Shown here: piece after piece, positions 17,828 to 26,968 of the stretch
Layout of the letters: each line of letters opens with the position of its first letter
How positions within the stretch are numbered: the stretch's first letter is position 1
From: Bacillota bacterium
GTDB taxonomy: Bacteria > Bacillota > TC1 > UBA5767
Assembly (NCBI GenBank): GCA_007121025.1
Contig: SKMO01000027.1
Span: 1 to 64,000 of the forward strand
Direction: 5' to 3'
DNA: 64,000 nucleotides
The notes under the pieces: model-generated
Database searches by the model: none
What the model saw: only the letters and a program-made list of their open reading frames with translations
What the model was told of the DNA's origin: nothing
Position numbers and translations under genes: made by a program

Positions 17828-19642
17828 ATGGAAACACAGATTAATGGAACGGTTTTATACAATGCGTTTCTGTCAGGGGCGGCCGAGGTGAAGAAGGCCC
17901 GCCAGTATATGAACAGCATCAACATTTTTCCGGTCCCCGACGGGGACACCGGAACCAATCTGGACTCGATGATGCAGTACATCATCGATGAGGCGGCGGC
18001 CATGGCGTCACCGAAGGAAACCATGGAGTCCATTGCGGATGCGGCTCTTGTCGGTGCCCGGGGAAACTCGGGGATCATTTTTGCGGAATACATCAATGGC
18101 ATGAGTCTGGAGATGGATCCGGACCCTGTTTTGTCCGTGGACGGCTTTATCCGGACCATGGAAAAGGCGGTTCCCTACGCCACCAAGGCCATCAGCGATC
18201 CGGTGGAGGGGACCATGATCACGGTGATGCAGCAATGGGCGGAAAGCCTGAAAAAAACCATGCATCTTGAAGAGTTCGGTCTGATCCTTGATCAGGCGAT
18301 GGTGAGTGTCGAAAAAACCCTGGCGCAGACGGCCCGTCTCAACCCGTTCCTGCGGCGGGACAACGTGATTGATTCTGGAGCAAAAGGGTTTGTTTGTTTT
18401 CTGGAAGGTTTTGTTGAATACCTCCGAAGCGGTCGTGCTGCGGAGATTCCTGCGGAAGAAACCGGGACTCTGCACTTTGATTTTGTGGACAGCCACGATC
18501 ACGGCGAGGAGGCTCTGGCCCACCGGTTCTGCACGGAAGCACTCATCGACAGCGACGTCGGGCTCCGGGAGTCGTTCCGCCAGGAACTGGCCCCTTTTGG
18601 AGACTCGCTGATCGTTGCAGGGAACAGCCGGAAGACCCGGGTGCATATCCACACCAACGATCCAATGGGACTGATCCGGACCGTCAGTAAGTACGGAACG
18701 ATTACCCAGCAAAAAATCGACGATATGGTCAGAGAGCACCAGGTGATTCACGCAAGACGGCATTCCATTGCTCTGGTGGTGGATTCTGTGGCGGACATTC
18801 CCCCTGAAATGGTGGAGGAGCACCAGATTCATGTCATCCCCCTGCAGGTGATGATTGATGGAAGTGTGTATCTGGACGGTTTGTCCATGAACGCGGAGGG
18901 TTACTATGCGATTGCGGACAGCGTCAGGGAACCGCCGACGTCGTCACTGCCCAATGGGAAACACATTGAGTCCACCCTGATGCTGCTGCGGGAATTTTAC
19001 GATTCAATCATTGTCCTGTCGATTTCCAAAGCTCTGAGCGGGACGTACGGGGCGTTTGAAAAGGTGGTCTCAAAAATGGCAGCGGAGGGTTACCCCGTTG
19101 ATCTGATCGACACCAGGCTCAATTCCGGGGCCCAGGGGCTGGTCAGCGTCCATGCAGCCCGTCTGATCGCACAGGGCAGGTCACACGATGACATTGTGCA
19201 GTCTGTCCGGGACACCGTTGAACGAACCCAAATCTTTGTGAGTGTGTCTTCGCTCAAACCGATGATCCGGTCAGGCCGGATCAATCCCCGGGTCGGCCGG
19301 GTGCTGGACGCGCTGAATCTCAAGCCGGTGATTTCCCTGGATGACGAAGGAAAGGGGATCGTCGGGGACAAGGCATTCAGTCTGGCGGGGTCGGAACGAA
19401 AAGTGCTGGCAAAGCTGGAAGCGGCACAAAAGAACACCGGTGTGGAAGCATACAACGTGGTTCACGGAAGAGGGGATAGCCGGGTGGACGATGTGGTCCG
19501 CCGCTGTGTGGAGATCACCGGAAAGCAGCCGGAATACGTGACCGGGGTGTCAACAGTGATTGCAGTCAACGCCGGGGAAAATACAGTTGCTGTGTCGTAT
19601 ACTGCCGGAAAGGGAGGAAACGTTGATGGGACTGATCACTGA
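17828..19642 (+). CDS. DAK2-DegV fusion, fatty acid kinase-like (FakA-FakB)
   Basis: 604 residues combining both halves of fatty acid kinase. Residues 1-200 are the DAK2 ATP-binding domain with NIFPVPDGDTGTNL and GARGNSG. Residues 215-310 are the FakA middle region with RVHIHTNDP. From about 320 a DegV domain (VDSVADIPPE, TSSLPNG, SISKALSGTYG) should bind the fatty acid as FakB does. The fusion would phosphorylate an exogenous fatty acid for phospholipid synthesis. ATG 17828 lies 5 bases after GGGAGGT. The last 17 bases overlap the next gene. Confidence 0.87.
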   Translation: METQINGTVLYNAFLSGAAEVKKARQYMNSINIFPVPDGDTGTNLDSMMQYIIDEAAAMASPKETMESIADAALVGARGNSGIIFAEYINGMSLEMDPDPVLSVDGFIRTMEKAVPYATKAISDPVEGTMITVMQQWAESLKKTMHLEEFGLILDQAMVSVEKTLAQTARLNPFLRRDNVIDSGAKGFVCFLEGFVEYLRSGRAAEIPAEETGTLHFDFVDSHDHGEEALAHRFCTEALIDSDVGLRESFRQELAPFGDSLIVAGNSRKTRVHIHTNDPMGLIRTVSKYGTITQQKIDDMVREHQVIHARRHSIALVVDSVADIPPEMVEEHQIHVIPLQVMIDGSVYLDGLSMNAEGYYAIADSVREPPTSSLPNGKHIESTLMLLREFYDSIIVLSISKALSGTYGAFEKVVSKMAAEGYPVDLIDTRLNSGAQGLVSVHAARLIAQGRSHDDIVQSVRDTVERTQIFVSVSSLKPMIRSGRINPRVGRVLDALNLKPVISLDDEGKGIVGDKAFSLAGSERKVLAKLEAAQKNTGVEAYNVVHGRGDSRVDDVVRRCVEITGKQPEYVTGVSTVIAVNAGENTVAVSYTAGKGGNVDGTDH

Positions 19643-20405
19643 AGTGATTCTTCTGCTCCTGGTCTATTATGTCTTGCTGTTTTTGTTGGGGCAGAAACTT
19701 GAAAACAACTCCATTGTGGACATCGGCTGGGGTCTGGGGTTTGTCCTGGTGGCCTGGATCAGTGCCCTGCGTGGAACGAACAGTCCGCCGGCAACGATTA
19801 TTGTGATCCTGGTGACTCTGTGGGGCCTGCGGTTGTCCTGGCACATCGGGAAGCGAAACATTGGAAAAGGGGAGGACTACCGTTACGTCGAAATGCGTAA
19901 AAAGTGGGGCGATCGGTATCCCAGGATCAAGGCGTTTGGGGAAGTCTATCTGCTGCAGGGCGTGCTCCTGATGATCATTGCACTGCCGATCTACATGTCA
20001 CATGTCTATAGCGCAACCGCGCTGAATATCTGGGGAATGCTGGGGCTGGCGGTCTGGATCGCCGGATTTGTGTTCGAAGCGGTGGGAGATGCCCAGCTAC
20101 GGACATTTCTGCGCAATCCGGACAACAAAGGAAAAATTATGCGAAGCGGGTTGTGGCGATATACCCGTCACCCGAATTATTTTGGGGAAAGCACCATGTG
20201 GTGGGGGATCTATCTGATCAGCCTGAACCTGATGCCCTTTTATGTTGCCCTGGCCAGTCCGCTGGTGATCACCTACCTGCTGGTGTTTGTGTCGGGTGTG
20301 CCTCTGACGGAAAAAGCTTTTGAAGGCAACGAGGCGTTTCAGGAATACGCCAGGGTTACCAGCCGGTTTTTTCCCTGGTTTCCCAAAAAGGGAAGCCAAT
20401 CATGA
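19626..20405 (+). CDS. DUF1295 family membrane protein
   Basis: 259-residue integral membrane protein of the DUF1295 family, which is related to steroid 5-alpha reductase and isoprenylcysteine methyltransferase folds. Six or seven hydrophobic segments and the motif SGLWRYTRHPNYFGE, followed by WWGIYL, are diagnostic; the RHPNYFGE stretch is the probable cofactor site. Substrate unknown, presumably a membrane lipid. GGGAGG precedes ATG 19626, inside the end of the kinase gene; the stop overlaps the next ATG (ATGA), so three genes form one coupled unit. Confidence 0.85.
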   Translation: MGLITEVILLLLVYYVLLFLLGQKLENNSIVDIGWGLGFVLVAWISALRGTNSPPATIIVILVTLWGLRLSWHIGKRNIGKGEDYRYVEMRKKWGDRYPRIKAFGEVYLLQGVLLMIIALPIYMSHVYSATALNIWGMLGLAVWIAGFVFEAVGDAQLRTFLRNPDNKGKIMRSGLWRYTRHPNYFGESTMWWGIYLISLNLMPFYVALASPLVITYLLVFVSGVPLTEKAFEGNEAFQEYARVTSRFFPWFPKKGSQS

Positions 20406-20734
20406 GAAGGGGAGAAATTCTGTCTTTATCCGGTGCGCTGGTTCTGACAGGGGCCATTGTGTATTCCTTCCTGAAGGGTGACTTTTTGGCAGAAGGGGCT
20501 GTGATCACGGAGATGCTTTGGGGGCGGGTCACCCTGATCGACATCTACATCGGGTTTTTCATCATGATCGCCTGGATGCTGTTCCGGGAGCGTTCTGTGG
20601 TTGCCAAGGTGCTCTGGACTCTGAGCTTCTTGGTCACCGGAAACGTGGCCATCTGTTTGTATCTTTTTTTGGCATTCCGCCAGAGCCGGGGAGACTGGGC
20701 GCGTTTTTTCGGAGGGTCCCGCACCCTCTCATAA
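20402..20734 (+). CDS. Small three-helix membrane protein
   Basis: 110 residues with three hydrophobic helices (about 8-27, 44-62 and 68-92) and a basic C-terminal tail. It overlaps the DUF1295 gene by 4 bases, which supports it being real and functionally paired. It may belong to the DUF1475 group, but that is a tentative recollection of the pattern and no function is assigned. Confidence 0.65.
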   Translation: MRRGEILSLSGALVLTGAIVYSFLKGDFLAEGAVITEMLWGRVTLIDIYIGFFIMIAWMLFRERSVVAKVLWTLSFLVTGNVAICLYLFLAFRQSRGDWARFFGGSRTLS

Positions 20735-20768
20735 AGAGACATGAAGCGAGACAGGACGATACGTAACG

Positions 20769-20795
20769 ATGGCGGCGCAGGCCGCCATTTGTTTG
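20769..20795 (+). terminator. Terminator after the membrane-protein unit
   Basis: Stem 20769-20776 with 20781-20788, GCAG loop, followed by TTGTTTG. Confidence 0.75.
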
Positions 20796-20821
20796 TCCGG
20801 TTTCAAGAAGGTGTGAAGATG

Positions 20822-20830
20822 TGATAAAAT
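20822..20830 (+). promoter_or_regulatory. Possible extended -10 promoter for the lipoprotein unit
   Basis: TGATAAAAT at 20822-20830 has the TGn extension, about 60 bases before the lipoprotein start and just after a terminator. The -35 region is weak. Confidence 0.35.
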
Positions 20831-20890
20831 TGGGAAGAACGACACAGCAAGACACAATTCTACGAAAACGAAATGACAGGAAGGGCGCAT

Positions 20891-22138
20891 ATGAAAAACA
20901 AACGATGTTTGATGGTGGGAGTGGTTGCAGCCACGCTGTTGCTGGGAGGGTGTTCGCTCTTGTTTCCAGAGGATCCGGCGATTCTTCCGACACCGGATCG
21001 TTCGGACGATCCTCTGGAAGCCAGGTTGGAGGAAGTGTATCCGGAAGGTTACTCGTTCATTGGGCAGAATGGGCAGGATGTCTTGGAGCTTGATCTGAAT
21101 GGCGACGGGCAAAACCAGAAACTGGCTGCGTTTGTTTCCCGTGTCCAGGGGCACGTTGGTGTGGCGGTGGAAACGCAGACGGATGTGTACGAGCTGGTGG
21201 GTTTTTCCATGGACAGCGAAGACACCGGGCTGCGCATCGAGGTGCTTGATCTGCGAGGGGATGGTAGACAGCAGTTTTCCATGCTGTTGACCGAACCGGA
21301 GATTTCCGGAGGCAGATATTTGGTGTATGAGTATCGGGAAGGACGACTCAGAAGGGCGCTGTCCACAACAGTGACAGATGTTCAGGTGGTCAGTCTATCC
21401 GGAGAACCGGGCAGTGAACTGGTGTTGTTCAGCTCCGTTGGAGACACAAACGGTGAGGTGCGGATCTACCGGGACAGAGGTGAGGGACTGGGTCAGGTGG
21501 CGCATCTGACGATTCCTTGGGGACAGGCCATTGATGCCCGGGAGGCTATCCTGCTGGAAGGAAAAACGGGCCTTCTGGTGGAGGTTGCTGCGCCTGGGGA
21601 CCGGTTCTTTTCCGATGTGCTTGTGTATGATGACGGGTCGTACGATTGGGTCATGAAGACCATTCGGGAGACCTACGGACGTGCAGGAGGGTGGTTTCCT
21701 CTGAAACCGGGACGAACAGACAACCATGGACGCACTTTGTTCCCGGTGATCCTGGCAGAGACGGACGTGGGGGCAGCCCGGCCGCTTCTGCAGGTGCAGT
21801 GGTCCCGCTGGATGCTTTCTGGCGGCCTGTTGCCTGTGGAGGAAACTTTCGAGCTGGTGCTTAATGAGGAAACTGTCCGCTTCACAGTGCCCGAGCGGTG
21901 GCAGGGGCGTCTCCGGATCCAATTGAATGAAGAGCTGGCCGGACGAACGTTGGGCGCAGCGGACGTATATCTGACCGGGGAAGACGAGCCCGTCCATCTG
22001 TTTACCTTTGCTGTGGACAGGAGTCTTCCTGAAGGGCTGCAGGACGTTCTACAGGGGGATGAACTGACGATTGGTGTTCGGATTTTCCGGGCCAGAGCGG
22101 ATTCCGTTCGGGATGGATTCACGGTCGAGCGTCCCTGA
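20891..22138 (+). CDS. Predicted lipoprotein, function unknown
   Basis: 415 residues with a lipoprotein signal peptide: basic start, hydrophobic core and lipobox LLGGC, so Cys about residue 22 would be lipidated and the protein anchored outside the membrane. Repeated segments rich in ELDLNGDG- and LDLRGDG-like turns suggest a beta-propeller-like or calcium-loop fold, but no family is recognised. ATG 20891 has AGGAAGGG upstream; the ATG at 20873 lacks a site. The following gene begins 49 bases later with its own strong ribosome site; the two are likely co-transcribed. Confidence 0.75.
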   Translation: MKNKRCLMVGVVAATLLLGGCSLLFPEDPAILPTPDRSDDPLEARLEEVYPEGYSFIGQNGQDVLELDLNGDGQNQKLAAFVSRVQGHVGVAVETQTDVYELVGFSMDSEDTGLRIEVLDLRGDGRQQFSMLLTEPEISGGRYLVYEYREGRLRRALSTTVTDVQVVSLSGEPGSELVLFSSVGDTNGEVRIYRDRGEGLGQVAHLTIPWGQAIDAREAILLEGKTGLLVEVAAPGDRFFSDVLVYDDGSYDWVMKTIRETYGRAGGWFPLKPGRTDNHGRTLFPVILAETDVGAARPLLQVQWSRWMLSGGLLPVEETFELVLNEETVRFTVPERWQGRLRIQLNEELAGRTLGAADVYLTGEDEPVHLFTFAVDRSLPEGLQDVLQGDELTIGVRIFRARADSVRDGFTVERP

Positions 22139-22187
22139 GAGAGCTGATACGGCGGTCTTGCTTGGGGGATGTGTGCGGGGAGGTTTC

Positions 22188-23645
22188 ATGGACAGACAGG
22201 CGGGAAAAACAACATGGTTGCTGATCCTGTTTCTGCTCAGCGCCGCAACAGTGCTGTTGACCTGGCATGGTTCCGGTGAGGGGGAACCGGCGTCTCCGGA
22301 AGCGGTGTTTTCTGAACTGATTTATCCCCGGACCTGGGAGTCCGATGAAATGGCCTCGCGGATGGGGTTTTTCCATTCCGTCTGGGGTATTGTGGAGGGC
22401 GTCTATCCGCAGATCGACGGAACGTTGGATGAAGATGATCTGGCATGGAAACAGGTGAAAGCTGTCTATGAACCGGTGGTTTCGGATGAGACACTTCTGG
22501 AAACGGGCTTTCTGTTCCGGGTTGAAGAGATGCTTTCTCTATTGGACGATCCGTTGACGGGTCTGGATGCCGGTACGATCGAGGACGTATACATGACGTT
22601 GCCGGTGTCAGTCCGTTACGAGGAAGGCAGGCTTTTGTTGGACCGTTACAGTGGGGTTTTACGCAGTGCACCCGATTACGTGGAACTGCTTGAGCGGGGA
22701 GACCGGCTGGTGCGCATTGACGCTCTGCTGGCAGAGCCACTGTTCGTCAATCTGCGTGCAGACAGCGGTTATGGGGCGCTGACGGAACGACCGGAACGGT
22801 TTGTCCCCCATCTGTTTGCGGTCTACTACGACCGCCGCCTCCGAACCCGGCCGCCACAGCAGTCGTCACTGACATTTGAAAAGCGAAACGGTGTCCGCTA
22901 CACCATTTGGCTGGATTGGGTGGACGGGCAGGGTTTAAGAGGCTTTGCGGGGGTGCTGATCGAACCCGCCGGTGATGAGGCTTTTCGGGCACAATGGCTT
23001 GAGGAGCAAAACATCCTTTTTATCCGGCCCGGGAGGTTCAGTCAGGACCGGATTGCCCAGTGGCAGAGCGCGCTGGCCACACACCCGCAGGCCCGGGGAA
23101 TGATCCTGGATCTGCGGGGGCAGGATCCCGGACCGGGGTACGCGACGTTTTCTCAGGTGGTGATCGGGACGTTGATCACAGAGGATACGACAACGGGGCG
23201 GATCAATCAGCGAAACAGCCCCCTGAAACGGCGTCTTCAGGGGGACGACGAGGCAGGAACCGAGGACTTCTGGTCACTCAGACCGTGGGTGGTCAGACCG
23301 GCAGAACAGAGGTTTGATCGTCCGGTGATGGTCCTGACAGACGATGATGTTCTGGTCCCGCCGACAGAGCTGGTTTGGGGACTGTCCCGCCTGGACCAGG
23401 TGGTGGTGATTGGACGAAGCTGGTCCGGGGTCCACCGGTCCGGCCGGATTGCAGTAAGCACGCCCTTTTCAGATTGGGGTTTTGGTGTCACAACAGCACT
23501 CTGGGAATCGCTGGGTCCGGATGGTCAGGTGGAAACGGCATTCCTGCCGGATGTGTACGTGCCATTGACGGATGCGGAGCTCAGGGGACAGGGGGATCCC
23601 GTGATGGAAACGGCTTTGCGCTGGTGGGACGGACAGAGCCCCTGA
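22188..23645 (+). CDS. Membrane-anchored S41 peptidase-like protein lacking the catalytic serine
   Basis: 485 residues with one N-terminal membrane helix (about 10-25). The C-terminal half resembles tail-specific (S41) proteases: ILFIRPGRFSQD, GMILDLRGQDPG, and RPVMVLTDDDVLVPPTELV near residue 385. In active enzymes the last motif contains the nucleophile Ser before the helix; here the positions are V-L-V-P-P, and no Lys follows in the usual spacing, so it is probably a non-catalytic relative. ATG 22188 has GGGGAGG upstream. It follows the lipoprotein gene and may act with it at the cell surface. Confidence 0.6.
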   Translation: MDRQAGKTTWLLILFLLSAATVLLTWHGSGEGEPASPEAVFSELIYPRTWESDEMASRMGFFHSVWGIVEGVYPQIDGTLDEDDLAWKQVKAVYEPVVSDETLLETGFLFRVEEMLSLLDDPLTGLDAGTIEDVYMTLPVSVRYEEGRLLLDRYSGVLRSAPDYVELLERGDRLVRIDALLAEPLFVNLRADSGYGALTERPERFVPHLFAVYYDRRLRTRPPQQSSLTFEKRNGVRYTIWLDWVDGQGLRGFAGVLIEPAGDEAFRAQWLEEQNILFIRPGRFSQDRIAQWQSALATHPQARGMILDLRGQDPGPGYATFSQVVIGTLITEDTTTGRINQRNSPLKRRLQGDDEAGTEDFWSLRPWVVRPAEQRFDRPVMVLTDDDVLVPPTELVWGLSRLDQVVVIGRSWSGVHRSGRIAVSTPFSDWGFGVTTALWESLGPDGQVETAFLPDVYVPLTDAELRGQGDPVMETALRWWDGQSP

Positions 23646-23701
23646 AAGCACCCTGTCCAGGACCTTCAGGAGATCCAAAGGAGGAAAAGGAGGAAGAAGA
23701 C

Positions 23702-24520
23702 ATGAAAGACAAGTTGACGGTGGCGGTCCTGCAGATGATGACGGTGGCAGACAAAGAGGAGAACCTGAAGCGTGCCCGGGAGATGCTTTCTGAAGCAGCG
23801 ATTCTGGGAGCGGATTTGGCGGTTCTGCCCGAAATGTTCAACTGCCCTTATGACATCCGATTTTTTGCAGGTGCGGCCGAAGGGGAATCAGGTCCATCCT
23901 GTGAGATGCTGCGGGAAGAAGCCCGGTTTCACAATATGGTGATTGTCGGGGGAAGCATTCCGGAACGGGACGGAGATCTTCTGTACAACACCTCCTTTGT
24001 GTTTGACGCAGACGGGAATAGGATTGCCAAATACCGAAAGAAATACCTGTTTGATGTGGAGATCCCGGGCAGTCTGTCTTTCCAGGAATCCCAGGTGATT
24101 ACTCCGGGAACCGGGAATGTGACGTTTCAGGCCTGCGGCCAGACATTTGGCCTGGCCATTTGCTTTGACATCCGTTTTCCGGAGTATCTGGGCCAGTTGA
24201 TCCGGCAGGGAGCGAAAGCGCTGATCATTCCGGGCTCATTCAATCATGTGACCGGACCGGTACACTGGGAGCTGTTGGGGCGGACCCGGGCAGTGGACAA
24301 TGGAGCCTACGTGGTGATGGCTGCTCCGGCCCGCAACCGCCAATCGACCTACCAGGGGTACGGTCATTCCATGGTTTGCGACCCCTGGGGGACGGTGTGT
24401 GCAACGGCTGAAGAAGAGGAAGAGCTGGTGGTACACACCCTGGATTTCCGTCGTGTGGATCAGATCCGGGAGGAACTGCCTTTGCTGAAAGCCCGCCGCA
24501 TCCATGAACCGGTCCTTTGA
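23702..24520 (+). CDS. Carbon-nitrogen hydrolase (Nit2/omega-amidase-like)
   Basis: 272-residue nitrilase-superfamily amidohydrolase. The catalytic triad is visible: Glu44 in LPEMFNCPY, Lys113 in YRKKYLFD and Cys154 in AICFDIRFPE. The residues around them resemble Nit2/omega-amidase enzymes that hydrolyse alpha-ketoglutaramate and similar short amides. Two GGAGG elements precede ATG 23702. The gene overlaps the following glycosylase gene by 17 bases. Confidence 0.9.
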   Translation: MKDKLTVAVLQMMTVADKEENLKRAREMLSEAAILGADLAVLPEMFNCPYDIRFFAGAAEGESGPSCEMLREEARFHNMVIVGGSIPERDGDLLYNTSFVFDADGNRIAKYRKKYLFDVEIPGSLSFQESQVITPGTGNVTFQACGQTFGLAICFDIRFPEYLGQLIRQGAKALIIPGSFNHVTGPVHWELLGRTRAVDNGAYVVMAAPARNRQSTYQGYGHSMVCDPWGTVCATAEEEEELVVHTLDFRRVDQIREELPLLKARRIHEPVL

Positions 24521-24998
24521 TCCTGTTGCCGGCAAAGACGCCAGGATTCTGATCCTGGGATCTTTTCCGGGCGTCGCGTCTCTGGAAAAACAGCAGTATT
24601 ACGGTCATGGCAGGAACCAGTTCTGGCCTCTTTTGGCCCAGTTGCTGGATGTGCCTCTCCCGGACGACTATGACCGGCGGCTTGCCATGCTTCTGGCATA
24701 CAGGATTGCCCTTTGGGACGTTCTGTTCAGTTGCCAGAGGCAGGGCAGTCTGGACGCCCGGATCAGGGATCCAAAGCCCAATGATCTGGAGGGGTTTTTG
24801 CGGAAATACCAGGACATCGGGCATGTGTTCCTGAACGGGGCTTCTGCAGAAAAGCTGTTTGAACGGTTTTTCGGTCATCTGACCATTGCCCGGACCCGGC
24901 TGCCCTCCACCAGCCCGGCCCATGCGGTGAGCCTGTCGAAGAAAAGGGATGCCTGGCAGGCGGTGCTCCAGCCTCTCAGTCCCCGGAGCAGGGAATGA
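24504..24998 (+). CDS. Hypoxanthine/uracil DNA glycosylase (UDG family 6)
   Basis: 164-residue member of the HDG subfamily of uracil-DNA glycosylases, which excises deaminated bases, chiefly hypoxanthine. Signature segments are LILGSFPG, SLEKQQYYGHGRNQFWPLL and LPSTSPAHA. Length is normal. It overlaps the upstream amidase gene, suggesting co-translation rather than shared function. The window also carries family-1 ung, so two different base-deamination repair enzymes are present. Confidence 0.85.
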   Translation: MNRSFDPVAGKDARILILGSFPGVASLEKQQYYGHGRNQFWPLLAQLLDVPLPDDYDRRLAMLLAYRIALWDVLFSCQRQGSLDARIRDPKPNDLEGFLRKYQDIGHVFLNGASAEKLFERFFGHLTIARTRLPSTSPAHAVSLSKKRDAWQAVLQPLSPRSRE

Positions 24999-25038
24999 TG
25001 AGGGTTGAAGATATCCGACCAAAAAAGTTGGTCTTTAG

Positions 25039-25067
25039 TTGACAGACGTTGCTGAGGGTCATATAAT
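25039..25067 (+). promoter_or_regulatory. Sigma-A promoter of the cysK-cysE operon
   Basis: Consensus TTGACA at 25039-25044, 17-base spacer, consensus TATAAT at 25062-25067, directly upstream of the T-box leader. Confidence 0.9.
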
Positions 25068-25074
25068 GAAGAAA

Positions 25075-25328
25075 ATTAATGATGATGGCGATGACGAAGG
25101 AAAGTAAGCGGCAATTCGGGTCCAGAGAGAAGACGGGTGGTGTGAGTCTTTCCCGATGTCCGGCTGAAGTGCTCTTCCAAGCCGCGCACCGAACGGTTTC
25201 CAGTAGGCTGCGCCGGGTTCTCCCGTTACAGAGACGATGGCCTCGGGGCCATCGGTGAGTGCGCCTGGCGAACTGGAGTGGGACCGCGGAGTTTTCTTCG
25301 TCTCTGGATAGAGAGGAAGAATTTTTTG
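25075..25328 (+). ncRNA. T-box riboswitch, probably tRNA-Cys specific
   Basis: Leader RNA that binds uncharged tRNA to permit transcription of cysK-cysE. The 5' portion GATGACGAAGGAAAGTAAG is typical of T-box stem I, with CCAGAGAGAAG and GGTGGTGTGAG as distal-loop elements. The T-box sequence TGGGACCGCGG at 25279-25289 is near consensus TGGNACCGCG. A candidate specifier TGC (Cys) lies at 25170-25172. The variable G in TGGG can wobble-pair with the U discriminator of tRNA-Cys. The terminator stem 25294-25304 with 25311-25321 is followed by six Ts. It fills the 348-base gap, in which no gene is seen. Confidence 0.88.
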
Positions 25329-25345
25329 TGTCTGGAGGAATAGCG

Positions 25346-26269
25346 ATGGAACGTACCGTATGGGATCTGGTGGGCAACACCCCGGTGGTCAGATTGAAGC
25401 ATCTGACCGATGAGTCCATGGCTCAGGTCTATGTGAAACTGGAAAAATACAATCCCGGAGGGAGCGTCAAAGACCGGGCGGTCCTGGGAATGATTGAGCA
25501 TGCAGAACACAGCCGGCAACTGGCGGCGGGAGGAACGCTGATTGAGCCGACCAGTGGAAACACGGGGATTGCCCTTGCCCTGATGGGCCGGCTGAAAGGC
25601 TACCGGGTTTCCGTGATCATGCCGGACAACATGAGTGTGGAACGCCGGGCCATGATCACCAGTTTTGGGGCCAATCTGGTTCTGACCAAGGGATCTCTTG
25701 GGATCAAGGGAGCCATTGATAAGGCCAGACAGATCCTTCAGGAAAATCCCTGTGCCGTGATGCTGTCTCAGTTCGACAACCTGGGCAATACGGAAAGCCA
25801 TTACCGGACCACCGGCCCGGAAATCGCCCGGCAGCTTCCGGATCTGGACATGTTTGTAGCCGGTGTTGGGACCGGGGGCACCATCAGCGGGGTCGGACGA
25901 TACCTCAAGGAACAAAACGGACAGATCCGGGTTGTGGCGGTGGAACCGGCAGAATCCCCGGTTCTGTCAGGCGGAGAGCCGGGACCTCACAAAATTCAGG
26001 GAATCGGTGCCGGGTTTGTCCCGGACCTGCTGAACATGGCCGTGATCGACGAAGTGATGAGTGTGACCAGTGAAGAGGCCCTGAACACCACCCTGCTGCT
26101 GGCCCGCAAGGAAGGATTGTTTCTCGGGTTTTCCTGCGGGGCGGCCATTGCTGCAGCACTGAAAGCGGCCAAGAGACTGGGCAACCGCAGGAAGATCATG
26201 GTCCTGGCACCGGACGGCGGGGAAAAATACCTGTCGGACCCACTGTTTCGAGGTGAGATCAATGTTTAG
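25346..26269 (+). CDS. cysK: Cysteine synthase A
   Basis: PLP enzyme making cysteine from O-acetylserine and sulfide. 307 residues; the PLP lysine is Lys42 in GGSVKDR, TSGNTG binds substrate, GTGGT binds the PLP phosphate, and [10 protein letters not shown] is characteristic of CysK. GGAGG precedes ATG 25346. It is the first gene behind the cysteine T-box and overlaps cysE by 8 bases, so both are induced when cysteine is scarce. Confidence 0.96.
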   Translation: MERTVWDLVGNTPVVRLKHLTDESMAQVYVKLEKYNPGGSVKDRAVLGMIEHAEHSRQLAAGGTLIEPTSGNTGIALALMGRLKGYRVSVIMPDNMSVERRAMITSFGANLVLTKGSLGIKGAIDKARQILQENPCAVMLSQFDNLGNTESHYRTTGPEIARQLPDLDMFVAGVGTGGTISGVGRYLKEQNGQIRVVAVEPAESPVLSGGEPGPHKIQGIGAGFVPDLLNMAVIDEVMSVTSEEALNTTLLLARKEGLFLGFSCGAAIAAALKAAKRLGNRRKIMVLAPDGGEKYLSDPLFRGEINV

Positions 26270-26843
26270 GGGAATCAGAGCGTATTTGGACAACATCCGG
26301 GCAAAGGATCCGGCGGCCCGGCATGCACTGGAGATCATCCTGCTCTATCCGTCAGTCTGGGCGACGGTGTCCCACCGGATCGCACATGCACTCTATGGAC
26401 TCAGGCTGCTTTTTCTGGCCCGGTTGATCAGCCAGCTGACCCGTTTTCTGACAGGCATTGAGATTCATCCGGGAGCGACCATCGGGAAGAATTTTTTCAT
26501 TGACCATGGCATGGGTGTGGTCATTGGGGAAACCACGATCATTGGCGACAATGTGACCCTGTACCAGGGCGTGACCCTGGGCGGCACCGGCAAGGCCAAG
26601 ACGGCCCGACATCCCATCCTGGAGGACAACGTGGTGGTGGGCGCCGGGGCCAAAGTGCTGGGGAACATCCGGATTGCTTCGGGAAGCAAGATCGGGGCCG
26701 GGGCCATTGTGGTCAAGGACACCACGGAAAACTCAACCTCAGTGGGCCATCCAGCACGGATGATCGAACGAAGACCGGCATCCATCGTGCAGGTGGACGG
26801 TCAGCAGGGCATTCGCAGTATCTATAACGACATGGTGATCTGA
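26262..26843 (+). CDS. cysE: Serine O-acetyltransferase
   Basis: Acetylates serine to O-acetylserine, the substrate of the upstream cysK product. 193 residues: an N-terminal helical part, then left-handed beta-helix hexapeptide repeats from about residue 65 ([43 protein letters not shown]). The short N terminus is typical of Gram-positive CysE. AGGTGA precedes ATG 26262 inside the end of cysK. Confidence 0.95.
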   Translation: MFRGIRAYLDNIRAKDPAARHALEIILLYPSVWATVSHRIAHALYGLRLLFLARLISQLTRFLTGIEIHPGATIGKNFFIDHGMGVVIGETTIIGDNVTLYQGVTLGGTGKAKTARHPILEDNVVVGAGAKVLGNIRIASGSKIGAGAIVVKDTTENSTSVGHPARMIERRPASIVQVDGQQGIRSIYNDMVI

Positions 26844-26848
26844 CGCTG

Positions 26849-26879
26849 ACCGCGGTGCCTGAGGGTGCTGCGGTTTTGT
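26849..26879 (+). terminator. Terminator of the cysK-cysE operon
   Basis: Eleven-pair stem 26849-26859 with 26864-26874 (some G-T pairs), TGAG loop, followed by TTTGT. Confidence 0.65.
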
Positions 26880-26894
26880 CAGTGGGGGAGGTCT

Positions 26895-26923
26895 TTGCCC
26901 ACGGAGAGTCTGTGCGGTATAAT
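26895..26923 (+). promoter_or_regulatory. Sigma-A promoter for queH
   Basis: TTGCCC at 26895-26900, 17-base spacer, consensus TATAAT at 26918-26923, 45 bases before the queH start. Confidence 0.75.
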
Positions 26924-26968
26924 GAATGAATCAGCCATGGAAAGCAGGGCTGCCCGGAGGAGAAGACA

